Of a DNA stretch of 64,000 bases, positions 23,891-33,588 are shown in pieces. How positions within the stretch are numbered: position 1 is the stretch's first letter; each line of letters starts with the position of its first letter. Origin of the DNA: an uncultured Ruminococcus sp. GTDB lineage: Bacteria > Bacillota > Clostridia > Oscillospirales > Acutalibacteraceae. The notes below the pieces were generated by a model, which was not told the DNA's origin, did no database searches, and saw nothing but the letters and a program-made list of their open reading frames with translations. The translations under genes were made by a program, and so were the position numbers. The stretch lies in the NCBI GenBank assembly GCA_900539465.1, contig UQCF01000003.1, forward strand, positions 1 to 64,000. The letters run 5' to 3'.

Positions 23891-25798
23891 TTATTTTTTA
23901 ACCTCAAAAGGTATGTTGTTTTCTTCTGCATATTTTTGAATTGCAGAGCCTTCGGAGCCGTGAAGCGTGACCTTGTCGGGGTCGGTATCCGCATACTGTG
24001 TGACAATCTGCTCGCCGAATTCCGTAACCGAGTCGGGAACAGTGAGATTATGAAGGTCGTCCATATCATAAAAAGCTCTGTCGTCTATCTTTTTAACGGT
24101 ATTCGGAATTTCGACATATACAAGATAGCCTGTCTCTCTGAATGCGTCAACGCCGATTTCGGTAACACCCGAGGGAATAATAAACTCATAAGTGCCGTCG
24201 ATACACTCAAACGTGCCCTGCTCGATAACTTTTAAAGTATTATCGGGAATTATAAATTCATCAATCGAAAGGCAGTGAGAGAAAGCGTATTTGCCTATTG
24301 ACTGCAACGCATTTGAAAACTCTATTGTTCCTTTGCAGGCAGCCATCTGATAAAAGCCGTAATCGCCGACGGTTTTAACCGATTTGCTCATTTTCATCTC
24401 GCCCAAATTTGTGCAGTAGCTGAAAGCATAGTCGCCTATGTGCTCTGTTCCGTCGGGTATTGTGTAGGACGCGGTGTCGCTGCCCGCGGGGAAAGAAACC
24501 AGCGTTTTTTTGTCGGCAGTGAAGAGAACACCGTCAACAACGGTATAGTTTTTATTTGAAGAATCGATCCTATACTCCTGTATTTCTATGCAGTGATTAA
24601 AGGTTGTTGACGATATTTCGGCAAGAGAAGACGGAAGCTGTACGATTTTTATTGCATTTCGGTTTGCAAACGCATATGCTCCGATTTTTTCTACTTTATT
24701 AAAATCGACCGATTCTATATTATCGTCGTTTTGATTTTCATAGCCCTCATAATCGCGGTAAAACGCATAGGCTCTGACTGTTTTAACGCCGCTGTTTATC
24801 TCTATTTTGCGCTCGTATTTGCCGTAAGGGAAATCAACGAGTACAGTGCCGTCATAAGAATAAAGCACGCCGTCCGACACTCTGAAATTTGTGTTGCCTG
24901 CGGCAATTTTAAACTCTTCGAGGAGCATACAGCCGGAGAAAACCTTGTAGCCGTATTTGCTCAAAGCAGATGGAAGCGTAACTTCTTTTAAGCTCTCACA
25001 ACGCATAAACGCGCCGTCGCCGATTTCCGAAACGGAATCGGGAATTGTCATTTTCTTAAAAGATATACAATAATCAAATGCGTGCTCGCCGATTTTTAAA
25101 AGCGATGAGGGCAAAGTGACCTCTGGAAGCGCCGAGCACTCATAAAAAGCATAATTGCCTATGGTTTCAAGTCCCTGCGGCAAATTGACGCTTATAAGCT
25201 TATCGCAGCCGTGAAAAGCGTACTCTCCTATTGATTTGACGCTGCCGGGCAAAACGATTTTTGTAATATCCTCGCAGTTTGCAAAGGTATATGCTCCGAC
25301 ATTTTCAACTCCGTCGGGTATGCTCCAGCTGTCTTCAAGTCTGCCGGAGGGATAGTGCAAAACGCTCTTGCCGTCTTTTGAATATATAACGCCTTTTTCT
25401 GATTTATAAACGGGGTTGCCGCTTGCAACAGTATAAACCGTTACCGTTGTACAGCCTGAAAATGCGGACGGGTCGATATACACTACATTCTTGGGTATAT
25501 CAACGACCTCTATCGCGAGCATACTTGAGCCGATTGCGTTTTCGCCTATACCTTTAACGCTCTTGCCGCCGAGCCTTGATGGAATATTTACACGCTTATT
25601 TTCGCCGATATATGCGGTTATAATCGTGTAATCTTTATAAATGTCATACTCATAATCGTCATTGGACTCACTCTTTATAAATTCAGAGTCTTCAAGCGAT
25701 TTACCGTCATATTTGCCGCTGTCTCCGCAAGCGCAAAGTGCCGACAAAATAACGGTGCAAAGAAGAATGAGGGTAAGTGCTTTTTTTGCTGTTTTCAT
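23891..25798 (-). CDS. BspA-type leucine-rich repeat lipoprotein
   Basis: A 635-residue exported protein. A signal peptide ends in a lipobox (LCAC, lipidated C24), followed by an acidic linker and about 20 LRR_5 repeats of about 23 residues (for example IGDYAFSYCTNL and IGEYAFHGCDKL), separated in places by longer DGVLYSYDGTVLVDFP-like units. Such surface proteins bind host or polymer targets. It is embedded between uxuB and kdgK in the hexuronate operon, which suggests a role in capturing or sensing uronate-containing glycan; that role is inference. Confidence 0.93.
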   Translation of the reverse strand: MKTAKKALTLILLCTVILSALCACGDSGKYDGKSLEDSEFIKSESNDDYEYDIYKDYTIITAYIGENKRVNIPSRLGGKSVKGIGENAIGSSMLAIEVVDIPKNVVYIDPSAFSGCTTVTVYTVASGNPVYKSEKGVIYSKDGKSVLHYPSGRLEDSWSIPDGVENVGAYTFANCEDITKIVLPGSVKSIGEYAFHGCDKLISVNLPQGLETIGNYAFYECSALPEVTLPSSLLKIGEHAFDYCISFKKMTIPDSVSEIGDGAFMRCESLKEVTLPSALSKYGYKVFSGCMLLEEFKIAAGNTNFRVSDGVLYSYDGTVLVDFPYGKYERKIEINSGVKTVRAYAFYRDYEGYENQNDDNIESVDFNKVEKIGAYAFANRNAIKIVQLPSSLAEISSTTFNHCIEIQEYRIDSSNKNYTVVDGVLFTADKKTLVSFPAGSDTASYTIPDGTEHIGDYAFSYCTNLGEMKMSKSVKTVGDYGFYQMAACKGTIEFSNALQSIGKYAFSHCLSIDEFIIPDNTLKVIEQGTFECIDGTYEFIIPSGVTEIGVDAFRETGYLVYVEIPNTVKKIDDRAFYDMDDLHNLTVPDSVTEFGEQIVTQYADTDPDKVTLHGSEGSAIQKYAEENNIPFEVKK

Positions 25799-25801
25799 TT
25801 T

Positions 25802-26653
25802 TCACACTCCCGAATAAGCGTTAAATCCACCGTCAACGGCTATTGTTGTGCCGGTGACAAAGCCCGAATAATCTTTATCGCAAAGGAAAAGGAGAGCACC
25901 CGAAAGCTCCTGCGGTTCGCCGAGCCTTTTCATGGGCGTTGCGGCAAGAATTTTGTTTGTTCTTGCGGTGGGCGTGCCGTCCTCATTCCACAAAAGAGTT
26001 TTATTTTGATTGGTTGAAAAAAATCCGGGAGCTATCGCATTCACCCTGATACCCATATCCGCAAAATGAACGGCCATGAATTGAGTGAAGTTTGCAACCG
26101 CGGCCTTTGCCGCCGAATAAGCGGGTATTTTTGTGAGGGGTCTGAATGCGTTCATCGAGGTTATCATTATGATACAGCTGTCGTCTTTAAGAGCCATATC
26201 GCGTGCAAAAACCTGCGTAGGAATAAGAGTGCCGAGAAAGTTTAAATCAAAGACCGAGGCTATTCCCTTGGGGTCAAGGTCAAAAAATGTTTTGACGCTG
26301 TCGTCTTTATTTAAAAGGTCTTCTTTTTCGAGTGTTTCTTTTGAGGTTGTGCCTTTGGGGTTGTTGCCGCCCGCTCCGTTAAGAAGAATATCACAAGTGC
26401 CAAGAGAATTGTTGATTTTTTCTCTCGTTTCTTCCATACTCTCTTTATTTAAAACATCGCACGAGAGAGCAATCGCCGTACCACCGCAAGCGTTTATTTC
26501 GTCCGCAACCCTTTGCGCCGCGCCGAGGTTAATATCGAGTACCGCAACCTTAACGCCCTGCTCCGCAAGCGTTTTTGCAAAGCCGCTGCACAGCACTCCG
26601 CCGCCGCCCGTGACAACGGCCACCTTGCCGTTTAAGCTGTCATGTTTATTCAT
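25802..26653 (-). CDS. uxuB: SDR-type D-mannonate oxidoreductase (fructuronate reductase)
   Basis: A 283-residue short-chain dehydrogenase. The nucleotide-binding motif is TGGGGVLCSG and the catalytic tetrad lies in NGAGG, S of ITSMNAF, and Y/K of YSAAKAA. The DPKGIASVFDLNFLGT insertion and the flanking uxuA mark it as the Firmicute UxuB type, which reduces D-fructuronate to D-mannonate with NAD(P)H in the cytosol. The start at 26653 has GGGGAG upstream; 13 upstream codons of the open frame are not used. It lies 13 bases after uxuA. Confidence 0.88.
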   Translation of the reverse strand: MNKHDSLNGKVAVVTGGGGVLCSGFAKTLAEQGVKVAVLDINLGAAQRVADEINACGGTAIALSCDVLNKESMEETREKINNSLGTCDILLNGAGGNNPKGTTSKETLEKEDLLNKDDSVKTFFDLDPKGIASVFDLNFLGTLIPTQVFARDMALKDDSCIIMITSMNAFRPLTKIPAYSAAKAAVANFTQFMAVHFADMGIRVNAIAPGFFSTNQNKTLLWNEDGTPTARTNKILAATPMKRLGEPQELSGALLFLCDKDYSGFVTGTTIAVDGGFNAYSGV

Positions 26654-26666
26654 AAAGACTCCCCTT

Positions 26667-27737
26667 TCAAATATCTTTGCGCTGTTTTTCACAGGCTTCC
26701 CAAAGCCCGTTTAAATAAGCCGCGCCGAGCGCCCGGTCATAAAGGCCATAGCCCGGTCTTGCGACCTCGCCCCAAATCATTCTGCCGTGATCGGGTCTTA
26801 TATATCCGTCAAATCCGACATCCTGCAAGGCTTTCACTATTTCATACATATCAAGAGAACCTGCGGAAGAAAGATGCGCCGTCTCGTTAAACCACTTGTC
26901 GTCAAGCCTTACGTTTCTCAGATGTGCAAAATAAATTCTGTTGCCTGCTTCTCTTATCATCGCAGGCAGGTCGTTATCTTTGCTTGCGCCGAGCGAGCCT
27001 GTGCAGAATGTTAAGCCGTTGCAAGGGCTGTCAACAAGCTTTAAAAGCTTTTTAATATCGCCGATATTTTTGACTATTCTCGGCAAAGAGAATATATCCC
27101 ATGGCGGATCATCGGGGTGAATTGCCATTTTAACTCCGTACTCCTCGCATGTGGGAATAATGCCTTCAAGAAAAGTACGAAGATTTTCCCAAAGGTCGTC
27201 CGCCGTTACACCCTCGTATTTTTTAAACAGGTCTTTTATCTCACCCATTCTCTCGCTTTCCCATCCGGGCATGGCGTAGCCGTTGGAGTTTTCGTCAATC
27301 TCTCTGAACATATCCTCGGGGCTTTTGCCCTCAATCTGCTTGCCGTTGTAGCAAAGGCATGTGGAGCCGTCCGGCATTTTCATGGCAAGGTCGGTTCTTG
27401 TCCAGTCAAAGACGGGCATAAAGTTGTAGCATATAACCTTAACCCCTGCCTGCGAGAGATTTTTTATGCACTGCTTATAATTCTCTATATATTTTTTTGC
27501 AGACGGCAAACCAAGCTTTATATCTTCATGAACATTTACGCTCTCTATGCACTCCATGGTAAGACCGGCATCTTCAATCTCTTTTTTCATGCCGTTTATC
27601 ACATCGAGCGGCCAAACCTCGCCGGCAGGCAGCTTGTGGAGTGCGGGCACAACGCCGCATACGCCCGGAATTTGCCTTATCTGTTCGAGAGTTACGGTGT
27701 CTTTATCTTTGCCGAACCATCTTATTGTCATCTGCAT
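26667..27737 (-). CDS. uxuA: Mannonate dehydratase
   Basis: A 356-residue TIM-barrel enzyme that dehydrates D-mannonate to 2-keto-3-deoxy-D-gluconate with a divalent metal. MTIRWFGKDKDTVTLEQIRQ at the start, the HPDDPP metal-binding segment and CTGSLGA are typical. It lies between a Gfo/Idh gene and uxuB in the hexuronate operon. Uronate isomerase (uxaC), which would feed the pathway, is not in the window. Confidence 0.95.
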   Translation of the reverse strand: MQMTIRWFGKDKDTVTLEQIRQIPGVCGVVPALHKLPAGEVWPLDVINGMKKEIEDAGLTMECIESVNVHEDIKLGLPSAKKYIENYKQCIKNLSQAGVKVICYNFMPVFDWTRTDLAMKMPDGSTCLCYNGKQIEGKSPEDMFREIDENSNGYAMPGWESERMGEIKDLFKKYEGVTADDLWENLRTFLEGIIPTCEEYGVKMAIHPDDPPWDIFSLPRIVKNIGDIKKLLKLVDSPCNGLTFCTGSLGASKDNDLPAMIREAGNRIYFAHLRNVRLDDKWFNETAHLSSAGSLDMYEIVKALQDVGFDGYIRPDHGRMIWGEVARPGYGLYDRALGAAYLNGLWEACEKQRKDI

Positions 27738-27750
27738 ACAAAAATCACCT

Positions 27751-28770
27751 TTATTTTAAAAATACTGGTTTGCCAAGCTTTGAAGATTCGTATATTGCGA
27801 GCAAATCTTTTATGACAAGACCTGCTTCAAACGAATCTATCGGGAAGTGTTCGCCCGATTTTATATGCTCATAAAAATCCGCTATCAAACGTGAGTGACT
27901 GTCACCCCATTCGCGTTTGCCGACATTATTTGACGAGTCGCTGTCTGAAAACAGAAGCTTTATTTTGCCGCCGCTGATTTCAAAGACATTGCCGCCCTCT
28001 ACTCTGAGCGTTGCCTTTTCGCAGTTGATATCAACAAGCGGCTCCATGCCGATGCCTGCGGCATTCGTGGCAAAATACACTCCCCTTGTGCCGTCGTCAA
28101 AAGTGAAGTACACACTCGCGGTATCTTCGACTTCAATATCGTCTTTCAAATGAAAATTTGACACTTTTGCATCGACTGAACGCGTTGTTTTGCCGCTGAG
28201 ATATTTAAAAAGGTCGTGAGTATGTATTGCCTGATTTATCAGCACACCGCCGCACTCCTCTTTTAAAGTGCCGCGCCAAGGGTCTGCATCGTAATACTCT
28301 TTATCTCTGCGCCAGGTGACAAGTGCGCGTGCGGAGAGCACGTTGCCGTATTCTCCGCCGTCCAAAAGCGACTTTATAAATTTGACAGACGGATTATATC
28401 TGTTTTGAAAGCATACGGCAATCTGTGCCGATGAATTTTTTTGAGCGTTTTGGAGCTTTAAAAGGCTCTCTTCGGATACGGCGCACGGTTTTTCCAATAC
28501 AACATTTATGTTTTTTTGAAGTGCTTTAGCCGCCATATCGGCATGAAGATAGTGCGGTGTGCAGATGTGAACAACATCAATGCTCTCTTTTTTGAGCATC
28601 TCGTCATAATCCGTATATGCTTTGCAGCCGTATTTCTGCGCGCACTTTTCGGCGCGCTCTTCTATTATGTCGCAAACAGCCGCAAGAGACACGCCTTTGT
28701 CTTTTAATTTTTCTATTGCGGCAAAATGGCAGGAGGAAATTCCTCCGCAGCCGACAAGAGCTATTTTCAT
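27751..28770 (-). CDS. Gfo/Idh/MocA-family oxidoreductase
   Basis: A 339-residue NAD(P)-dependent sugar oxidoreductase with the N-terminal Rossmann motif ALVGCGGISSCH and the catalytic-lysine motif EKPCA. A C-terminal alpha/beta substrate domain includes GGVLINQAIHTHDL. The exact substrate is unknown. With the fusion gene just upstream it probably oxidises and re-reduces a sugar through a keto intermediate before it enters the uronate pathway; this is inference from context. Confidence 0.9.
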   Translation of the reverse strand: MKIALVGCGGISSCHFAAIEKLKDKGVSLAAVCDIIEERAEKCAQKYGCKAYTDYDEMLKKESIDVVHICTPHYLHADMAAKALQKNINVVLEKPCAVSEESLLKLQNAQKNSSAQIAVCFQNRYNPSVKFIKSLLDGGEYGNVLSARALVTWRRDKEYYDADPWRGTLKEECGGVLINQAIHTHDLFKYLSGKTTRSVDAKVSNFHLKDDIEVEDTASVYFTFDDGTRGVYFATNAAGIGMEPLVDINCEKATLRVEGGNVFEISGGKIKLLFSDSDSSNNVGKREWGDSHSRLIADFYEHIKSGEHFPIDSFEAGLVIKDLLAIYESSKLGKPVFLK

Positions 28771-28786
28771 GTGTCTCGCTCCTATA

Positions 28787-30796
28787 TCAATAAGTACCGC
28801 TCATATCCAAATTAACCTTTTCGGTGACTTCTTTTTTACCCTTTGAACCGGCAATTTTCTTTTGAAGCTCCGAATAGAACAAATCCTCGTCAACAGGAAG
28901 CTCAACCGTTTTATCGAGCCAGCTTGAAAGATGTGCGGCATTGGAAATTCTTACTCCGTTTATGCCCTCTTCGCCCTTTGCGACAAGAGGCGTTCCGCGA
29001 AGAATATGAGAAGCAAAGGCATTGAGAACACCCGGGTGCTGCTCATTGAGCCCGTCTGTTTCAACGGGAACAACTCGAGTCTTAATTTCTGCAAAGCCCT
29101 CTTCACTCTCGGCGCAGTTTACGCTTATGGGTGTTTCAAGCTCGGTAAGCGTGATTTTCTCACCGTTTTCGCAAACTATTTTTGCACTGTCAAGAGTGAT
29201 TTCAAGGCGGTTTGAACCGGGATAGTCACCGGTCGTTGTTACAAACACACCTGTTGCGCCGTTGGGATATTCGGCATAGATTGAAACATCGTCTTCAACC
29301 TCTATATCGTGCCATTTGCCCTCATTGCAAAACGCTCTGATTTTAGACGGCATTCCGCAAATCCACTGCCACAAGTCAAGCTGATGCGGGCATTGATTCA
29401 AAAGCACTCCGCCGCCCTCACCGGACCATGTCGCACGCCATCCGCCGGAGTTATAATATGCCTGGGTTCTGTACCAATCTGTAATTATCCAGTTCACACG
29501 GCGCATTTCGCCGTATTTGCCGCTTGAAACAATCTCTTTAATCTTGCGGTAAACGCAGTTTGTCCTCTGGTTAAACATAAGGGCGAATGTCTTATCGCTC
29601 TTAGCTGCAAACTCGTTCATTTCGCGAACCTGCTTTGCATATACGCCGGCAGGCTTTTCGGATACAACGTGAAGTCCTTTTTTGAGTGCTTCAATAACAA
29701 GCGGAGGGTGGAAATAGTGAGGAACGCAGATAACGACTGCGTCTGCTTCGCCGCTGTCCATAAGTTCCTCGGCGGAATTATATCTCTTTGCCCACGGCAG
29801 ATTTTCTTTTGCCCATTCAAGCTTTTGAGGGTTAATATCGGCAACTGCGGTAATACGCATCTCTTTTATTTTGCCTGCAAGAAAGTTCTTTGCATGCGCC
29901 GTACCCATATTACCCATGCCGATAATGCCGAAGCGAATCGGCTGAGCCTCCTGCGCCGCTTTGTGCATTGCCTGTGCCGCGGCTTTGAAGGACTCCTCAA
30001 GGCTCGGATAAATATTTTTCATATTTTTTTCGGTTGTATCGTCTGTTTCAAGTGAAGAAAGACCATCAAACACTTTGAGGTGCGGCTCAAGAGAAAGCAC
30101 TCGCACGCCCTTTTTGCAGGCGAATTTTTTGAGGATTTCGATAACATTGCCGTCTCCCTCACCCGCAGGAACTACGGTGCCGTCTTTCAAAGCGTCCTTT
30201 ATGTGCATATATTCTATTTTGTCCTCAAGCAAATCATATGCCGCAAGAGTATCCTCTCCGCACTGAACATAGTTTGCCGGGTCAAATACGCCGAGAAGCC
30301 CGTTGCATGAGTTAAGAACATCCGCCATTCTCTCTGCGGTATCGCCGTATACGCCCTTTTCGTTTTCGAGGCAGGGAATTATTCCACTCTCATTTGCAAG
30401 ATCCGCCATGGTCTGAACACGTCTTATAACCTCATCCCTGTATTCTTCATGGCTTTGTGAATTCTCAAAATAGAAGCTGAATATTCTGATATATTTTGCT
30501 CCGAGTGCCTTTGCGAGAGCAAGGGTGTTTTTATATTTTTCAAGATGAGCGGCAAAATCGTCCGTTATGTTGATTTTGCCGTAGCAGGAACCGATAGACG
30601 AAACGTGCATACCTGCCTCGTCCAATTCCTTTTTCATCTTTTTGGCTTCATCAACAGACAAATCATTAACCGAATCATCACCGAAGCCGCGAAGCTCCAT
30701 ATGAGTAATTCCATTTGCCTTGCACGCTTTTATCTGACCTTCAAGGGTTGTTTCGCCGGATTCATCACTGAATGCAGAAAATACAAAATGTGCCAT
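28787..30796 (-). CDS. Fusion of TIM-barrel sugar isomerase/epimerase and Gfo/Idh/MocA oxidoreductase
   Basis: A 669-residue two-domain protein. Residues about 1-280 form an AP-endonuclease-2-like sugar isomerase/epimerase barrel with probable metal ligands in PCLENEKG, VFDPAN and MHIKDA. From about residue 290 a complete Gfo/Idh/MocA dehydrogenase follows, with GIIGMGNMGTAH, EKPAG and GGVLLNQCPHQLDLW. The two activities usually come from separate adjacent genes, and fusion suggests a keto-sugar intermediate passed between them. It heads the hexuronate operon. A sequencing-error fusion is unlikely because the linker is continuous and free of stops. The substrate is unknown. Confidence 0.9.
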   Translation of the reverse strand: MAHFVFSAFSDESGETTLEGQIKACKANGITHMELRGFGDDSVNDLSVDEAKKMKKELDEAGMHVSSIGSCYGKINITDDFAAHLEKYKNTLALAKALGAKYIRIFSFYFENSQSHEEYRDEVIRRVQTMADLANESGIIPCLENEKGVYGDTAERMADVLNSCNGLLGVFDPANYVQCGEDTLAAYDLLEDKIEYMHIKDALKDGTVVPAGEGDGNVIEILKKFACKKGVRVLSLEPHLKVFDGLSSLETDDTTEKNMKNIYPSLEESFKAAAQAMHKAAQEAQPIRFGIIGMGNMGTAHAKNFLAGKIKEMRITAVADINPQKLEWAKENLPWAKRYNSAEELMDSGEADAVVICVPHYFHPPLVIEALKKGLHVVSEKPAGVYAKQVREMNEFAAKSDKTFALMFNQRTNCVYRKIKEIVSSGKYGEMRRVNWIITDWYRTQAYYNSGGWRATWSGEGGGVLLNQCPHQLDLWQWICGMPSKIRAFCNEGKWHDIEVEDDVSIYAEYPNGATGVFVTTTGDYPGSNRLEITLDSAKIVCENGEKITLTELETPISVNCAESEEGFAEIKTRVVPVETDGLNEQHPGVLNAFASHILRGTPLVAKGEEGINGVRISNAAHLSSWLDKTVELPVDEDLFYSELQKKIAGSKGKKEVTEKVNLDMSGTY

Positions 30797-30892
30797 ATAA
30801 TCGCTCCTTTAAGCCATATATTTACATACAAAGATATGATAACACATAATTTATTTTAATGGAATAGCAAAATAAAAATAATCTTTTTTTTT

Positions 30893-30926
30893 AAGAAAAA
30901 AACTGCCGCCAAAATCAGCGACAGTT
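30893..30926 (-). terminator. Terminator of the hydrogenase maturation operon
   Basis: AACTGTCGC pairs with GCGGCAGTT (one G-T pair) on the minus strand, followed by six T. It starts a few bases after the hydF stop codon and insulates the downstream hexuronate operon. Confidence 0.85.
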
Positions 30927-30931
30927 TAAAT

Positions 30932-32134
30932 TTATTTTATTATATCGCAATAACCGGGCAGCATTGCGACGCTTCTTTTGAGTATTCCCTGCATATAGGC
31001 TATAGCCGTGCCGTAGTTTGTCATGGGCACGCCCATATCCTGTGCGCATTTCATGCGATACTGCACCTCGCGCGAGTTGAGCATACACCCTCCGCAGTGA
31101 ATTATCAAATCGTATTTTGAAAGCTCCTCAGGAAATTCCGTACCCGAAGATGTTTCAAACCTTATATTTTTGCCGGTATACTCTTTGAGCCAGCGCGGCA
31201 GTTTAACAGTGCCTATATCATCGCACTGCCTGTGGTGGGTGCAGCCCTCCGAAATAAGAACCAGGCTGTTATCACCTAAGTTCTCTATTGCCGCCGCTCC
31301 TTTGAGAGCAGGGGCAAGAAAGCCCTTATATCTCGCCATCAATATTGAGAAAGAGGTCAGCGGAATATCCTCGGGAGTATCTGCCGATACCTTTTTAAAA
31401 GCCTGGCTGTCGGTTATGACGAGCGACGGCTTTTTGCCGAGAGAATTTAATGTCTCTTTAAGCTCCGACTCTTTGACGACTATTGCCGCGGCATTTGCCT
31501 CAAGCACATCTCTTATAGTCTGTTGCTGAGGCAGAATGAGCCTGCCCTTAGGTGCGGCGGAATCTATCGGAACAACGAGAACAACAAAATCGCCTTTGTT
31601 TATTAAATCTCCCGCGATTTTAAGGGTGAAATCATCGGTTTTAACCAAAGAGCCTATCATTTCTTTAAGCTCATAAATATTTTGCTTTTTGAGTGCGCTG
31701 ACATATATAGAGTTCTTCTCTTTAGGTTTATCCCCCGTTAAAAGGTCGGACTTATTGTAAGCTATGACATAAGGAATGTTTTTATCCTCAAAAAGAGAAA
31801 CAAGCTCTTTATCGCAGGCGGTAAGACCCGAAACCGAGTCAACCACCAGCACCGCAACGTCGGTTTTATTGAGCACCTGCTTTGTTTTTTTGACTCTCAT
31901 CTCGCCGAGAGTTCCCTCATCGTCAAAGCCGGGTGTGTCGATTATCATAACAGGTCCGAGCGGAAGCAATTCCATAGATTTATAAACGGGGTCGGTGGTT
32001 GTGCCCTTTACGTCCGAGACAACCGCCAGCTCCTGACCGGTAACCGCATTGACAACGCTCGATTTGCCTGCGTTGCGTCTGCCGAAAAAGCCTATATGCA
32101 CTCTGTTTGCCGAGGGGGTATCGTTAAGTCCCAT
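30932..32134 (-). CDS. hydF: [FeFe]-hydrogenase maturation GTPase HydF
   Basis: A 400-residue scaffold protein on which the 2Fe subcluster of the hydrogenase H-cluster is finished and handed over. It has an N-terminal GTPase domain (GFFGRRNAGKSS, TPGFDDEG, NKSD), a dimerisation domain, and a C-terminal iron-sulfur domain with the ligands in CTHHRQC and HCGGC. It lies 15 bases after hydG. HydE, the third maturase, is not in the window. Confidence 0.96.
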   Translation of the reverse strand: MGLNDTPSANRVHIGFFGRRNAGKSSVVNAVTGQELAVVSDVKGTTTDPVYKSMELLPLGPVMIIDTPGFDDEGTLGEMRVKKTKQVLNKTDVAVLVVDSVSGLTACDKELVSLFEDKNIPYVIAYNKSDLLTGDKPKEKNSIYVSALKKQNIYELKEMIGSLVKTDDFTLKIAGDLINKGDFVVLVVPIDSAAPKGRLILPQQQTIRDVLEANAAAIVVKESELKETLNSLGKKPSLVITDSQAFKKVSADTPEDIPLTSFSILMARYKGFLAPALKGAAAIENLGDNSLVLISEGCTHHRQCDDIGTVKLPRWLKEYTGKNIRFETSSGTEFPEELSKYDLIIHCGGCMLNSREVQYRMKCAQDMGVPMTNYGTAIAYMQGILKRSVAMLPGYCDIIK

Positions 32135-32149
32135 ATCTTATACCTCCGA

Positions 32150-33583
32150 TTAAAAGCGAAAATCGCGTATGCCTTCTTCTATCTTTTTAAGGTGATCCTC
32201 TGCAATAAGCCTTACCTTTTCTTTGGGTATATTGTTAAGCTCTGCCTTGATAAGGGCTTCGCCGACTGCCTTTGTATCCTCCGAAGCGTAGTCCATAAGG
32301 TATTCTTTAAGAGTCATAAGCGCATTGGGGTGGCAGCAGTTTTGAATTTGACCGCTCTTGCAAAGGCTCATAAATCTGTCGCCCGTTCTGCCCTCGCGGT
32401 AGCAGGCGGTGCAGAATGACGGAATATATCCCATCTCCATAAGCCAGCGGACAACCTCATCCAAGGTTCTCTGATCCGAAACGTCAAACTGCTCCGTATC
32501 TGTCGGTCTTTCCTCTTCGCAATAACCGCCGACAGAGGTTCTCGAAGCGCCGCTTATCTGCGAAACGCCGAGGCGGATAACCTTTTCTCTGACCTTTTGA
32601 CTCTCTCTTGTTGAAATTATCATGCCGGTATAAGGCACTGCAACTCTTATAAGAGCACAGATTTTTGCAAAGGTATCGTCATCTATACCGTTGTCAAAAA
32701 CATTGGGGTCTATGTCGTCCGCGTGCTTTATTCTCGGTACGCTGATTGTGTGAGGCCCTACGCCGTGAACAGCTTCAAGATGCTCTGCGTGCATCAGAAG
32801 TGCCGCAAATTCATACTTATAAAGCTCAAGGCCGAAGAGAACGCCCAAACCCACGTCGTCAATGCCGCCCTCCATGGCTCTGTCCATAGCCTCGGTGTGG
32901 TATGCGTAGTTGTGCTTGGGTCCTGTCGGGTGAAGATTCTCGTAGCTCTCTTTATGATAAGTCTCCTGAAAAAGAATGTATGTGCCTATGCCGGCTTCTT
33001 TGAGCTTGCGGTAGTTTTCTACGGTTGTTGCGGCGATATTTACGTTGACGCGTCTGATAGCACCGTTTTTGTGTTTGATGGAATAAATTGTTTTTATGCA
33101 CTCGAGTATATACTCAATGGGGTTATTTACAGGGTCCTCGCCCGCCTCGATTGCAAGGCGCTTATGACCCATATCCTGAAGTGCGGTAACCTCTTTGACA
33201 ATTTCTTCCTGCGTGAGCTTTTTACGTGCAATGTGCTTATTTTTCATATGATACGGGCAATAAACACAGCCGTTCACGCAGTAGTTTGAAAGATAAAGCG
33301 GGGCAAAAATAACTATTCTGTTGCCGTAAAAATCTTTTTTTATCTGCTCGGCAAGGTCATATATCTCTTGTATCTTTTCGGGTATTTCGCAGGCGAGAAG
33401 AACCGAAGCTTCTCTGTGAGAAAGACCCTTTCTTTTTTTTGCTTTTTCAATGATAGAATCTATAAGCTCTATATTGTCTTTGTTTTTTTGTGCGTAATCG
33501 AGAGTTTCAAGCACCTCGTCATGGCAGATAAATTCCTCTGCTTTAAGTGATTTAGGATCGTACATCTTTAATCTTCCCTTCAA
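32150..33583 (-). CDS. hydG: [FeFe]-hydrogenase maturase HydG (tyrosine lyase)
   Basis: A 477-residue radical-SAM enzyme that cleaves tyrosine to p-cresol and makes the CO and CN ligands of the H-cluster. The SAM cluster motif is CVNGCVYC (CX3CX2C). The C-terminal second cluster site is CTAC followed by 22 residues and a cysteine, which distinguishes HydG from ThiH. It lies 5 bases after the small regulator gene and is co-transcribed with hydF. Confidence 0.96.
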   Translation of the reverse strand: MKGRLKMYDPKSLKAEEFICHDEVLETLDYAQKNKDNIELIDSIIEKAKKRKGLSHREASVLLACEIPEKIQEIYDLAEQIKKDFYGNRIVIFAPLYLSNYCVNGCVYCPYHMKNKHIARKKLTQEEIVKEVTALQDMGHKRLAIEAGEDPVNNPIEYILECIKTIYSIKHKNGAIRRVNVNIAATTVENYRKLKEAGIGTYILFQETYHKESYENLHPTGPKHNYAYHTEAMDRAMEGGIDDVGLGVLFGLELYKYEFAALLMHAEHLEAVHGVGPHTISVPRIKHADDIDPNVFDNGIDDDTFAKICALIRVAVPYTGMIISTRESQKVREKVIRLGVSQISGASRTSVGGYCEEERPTDTEQFDVSDQRTLDEVVRWLMEMGYIPSFCTACYREGRTGDRFMSLCKSGQIQNCCHPNALMTLKEYLMDYASEDTKAVGEALIKAELNNIPKEKVRLIAEDHLKKIEEGIRDFRF

Positions 33584-33588
33584 AAAAT

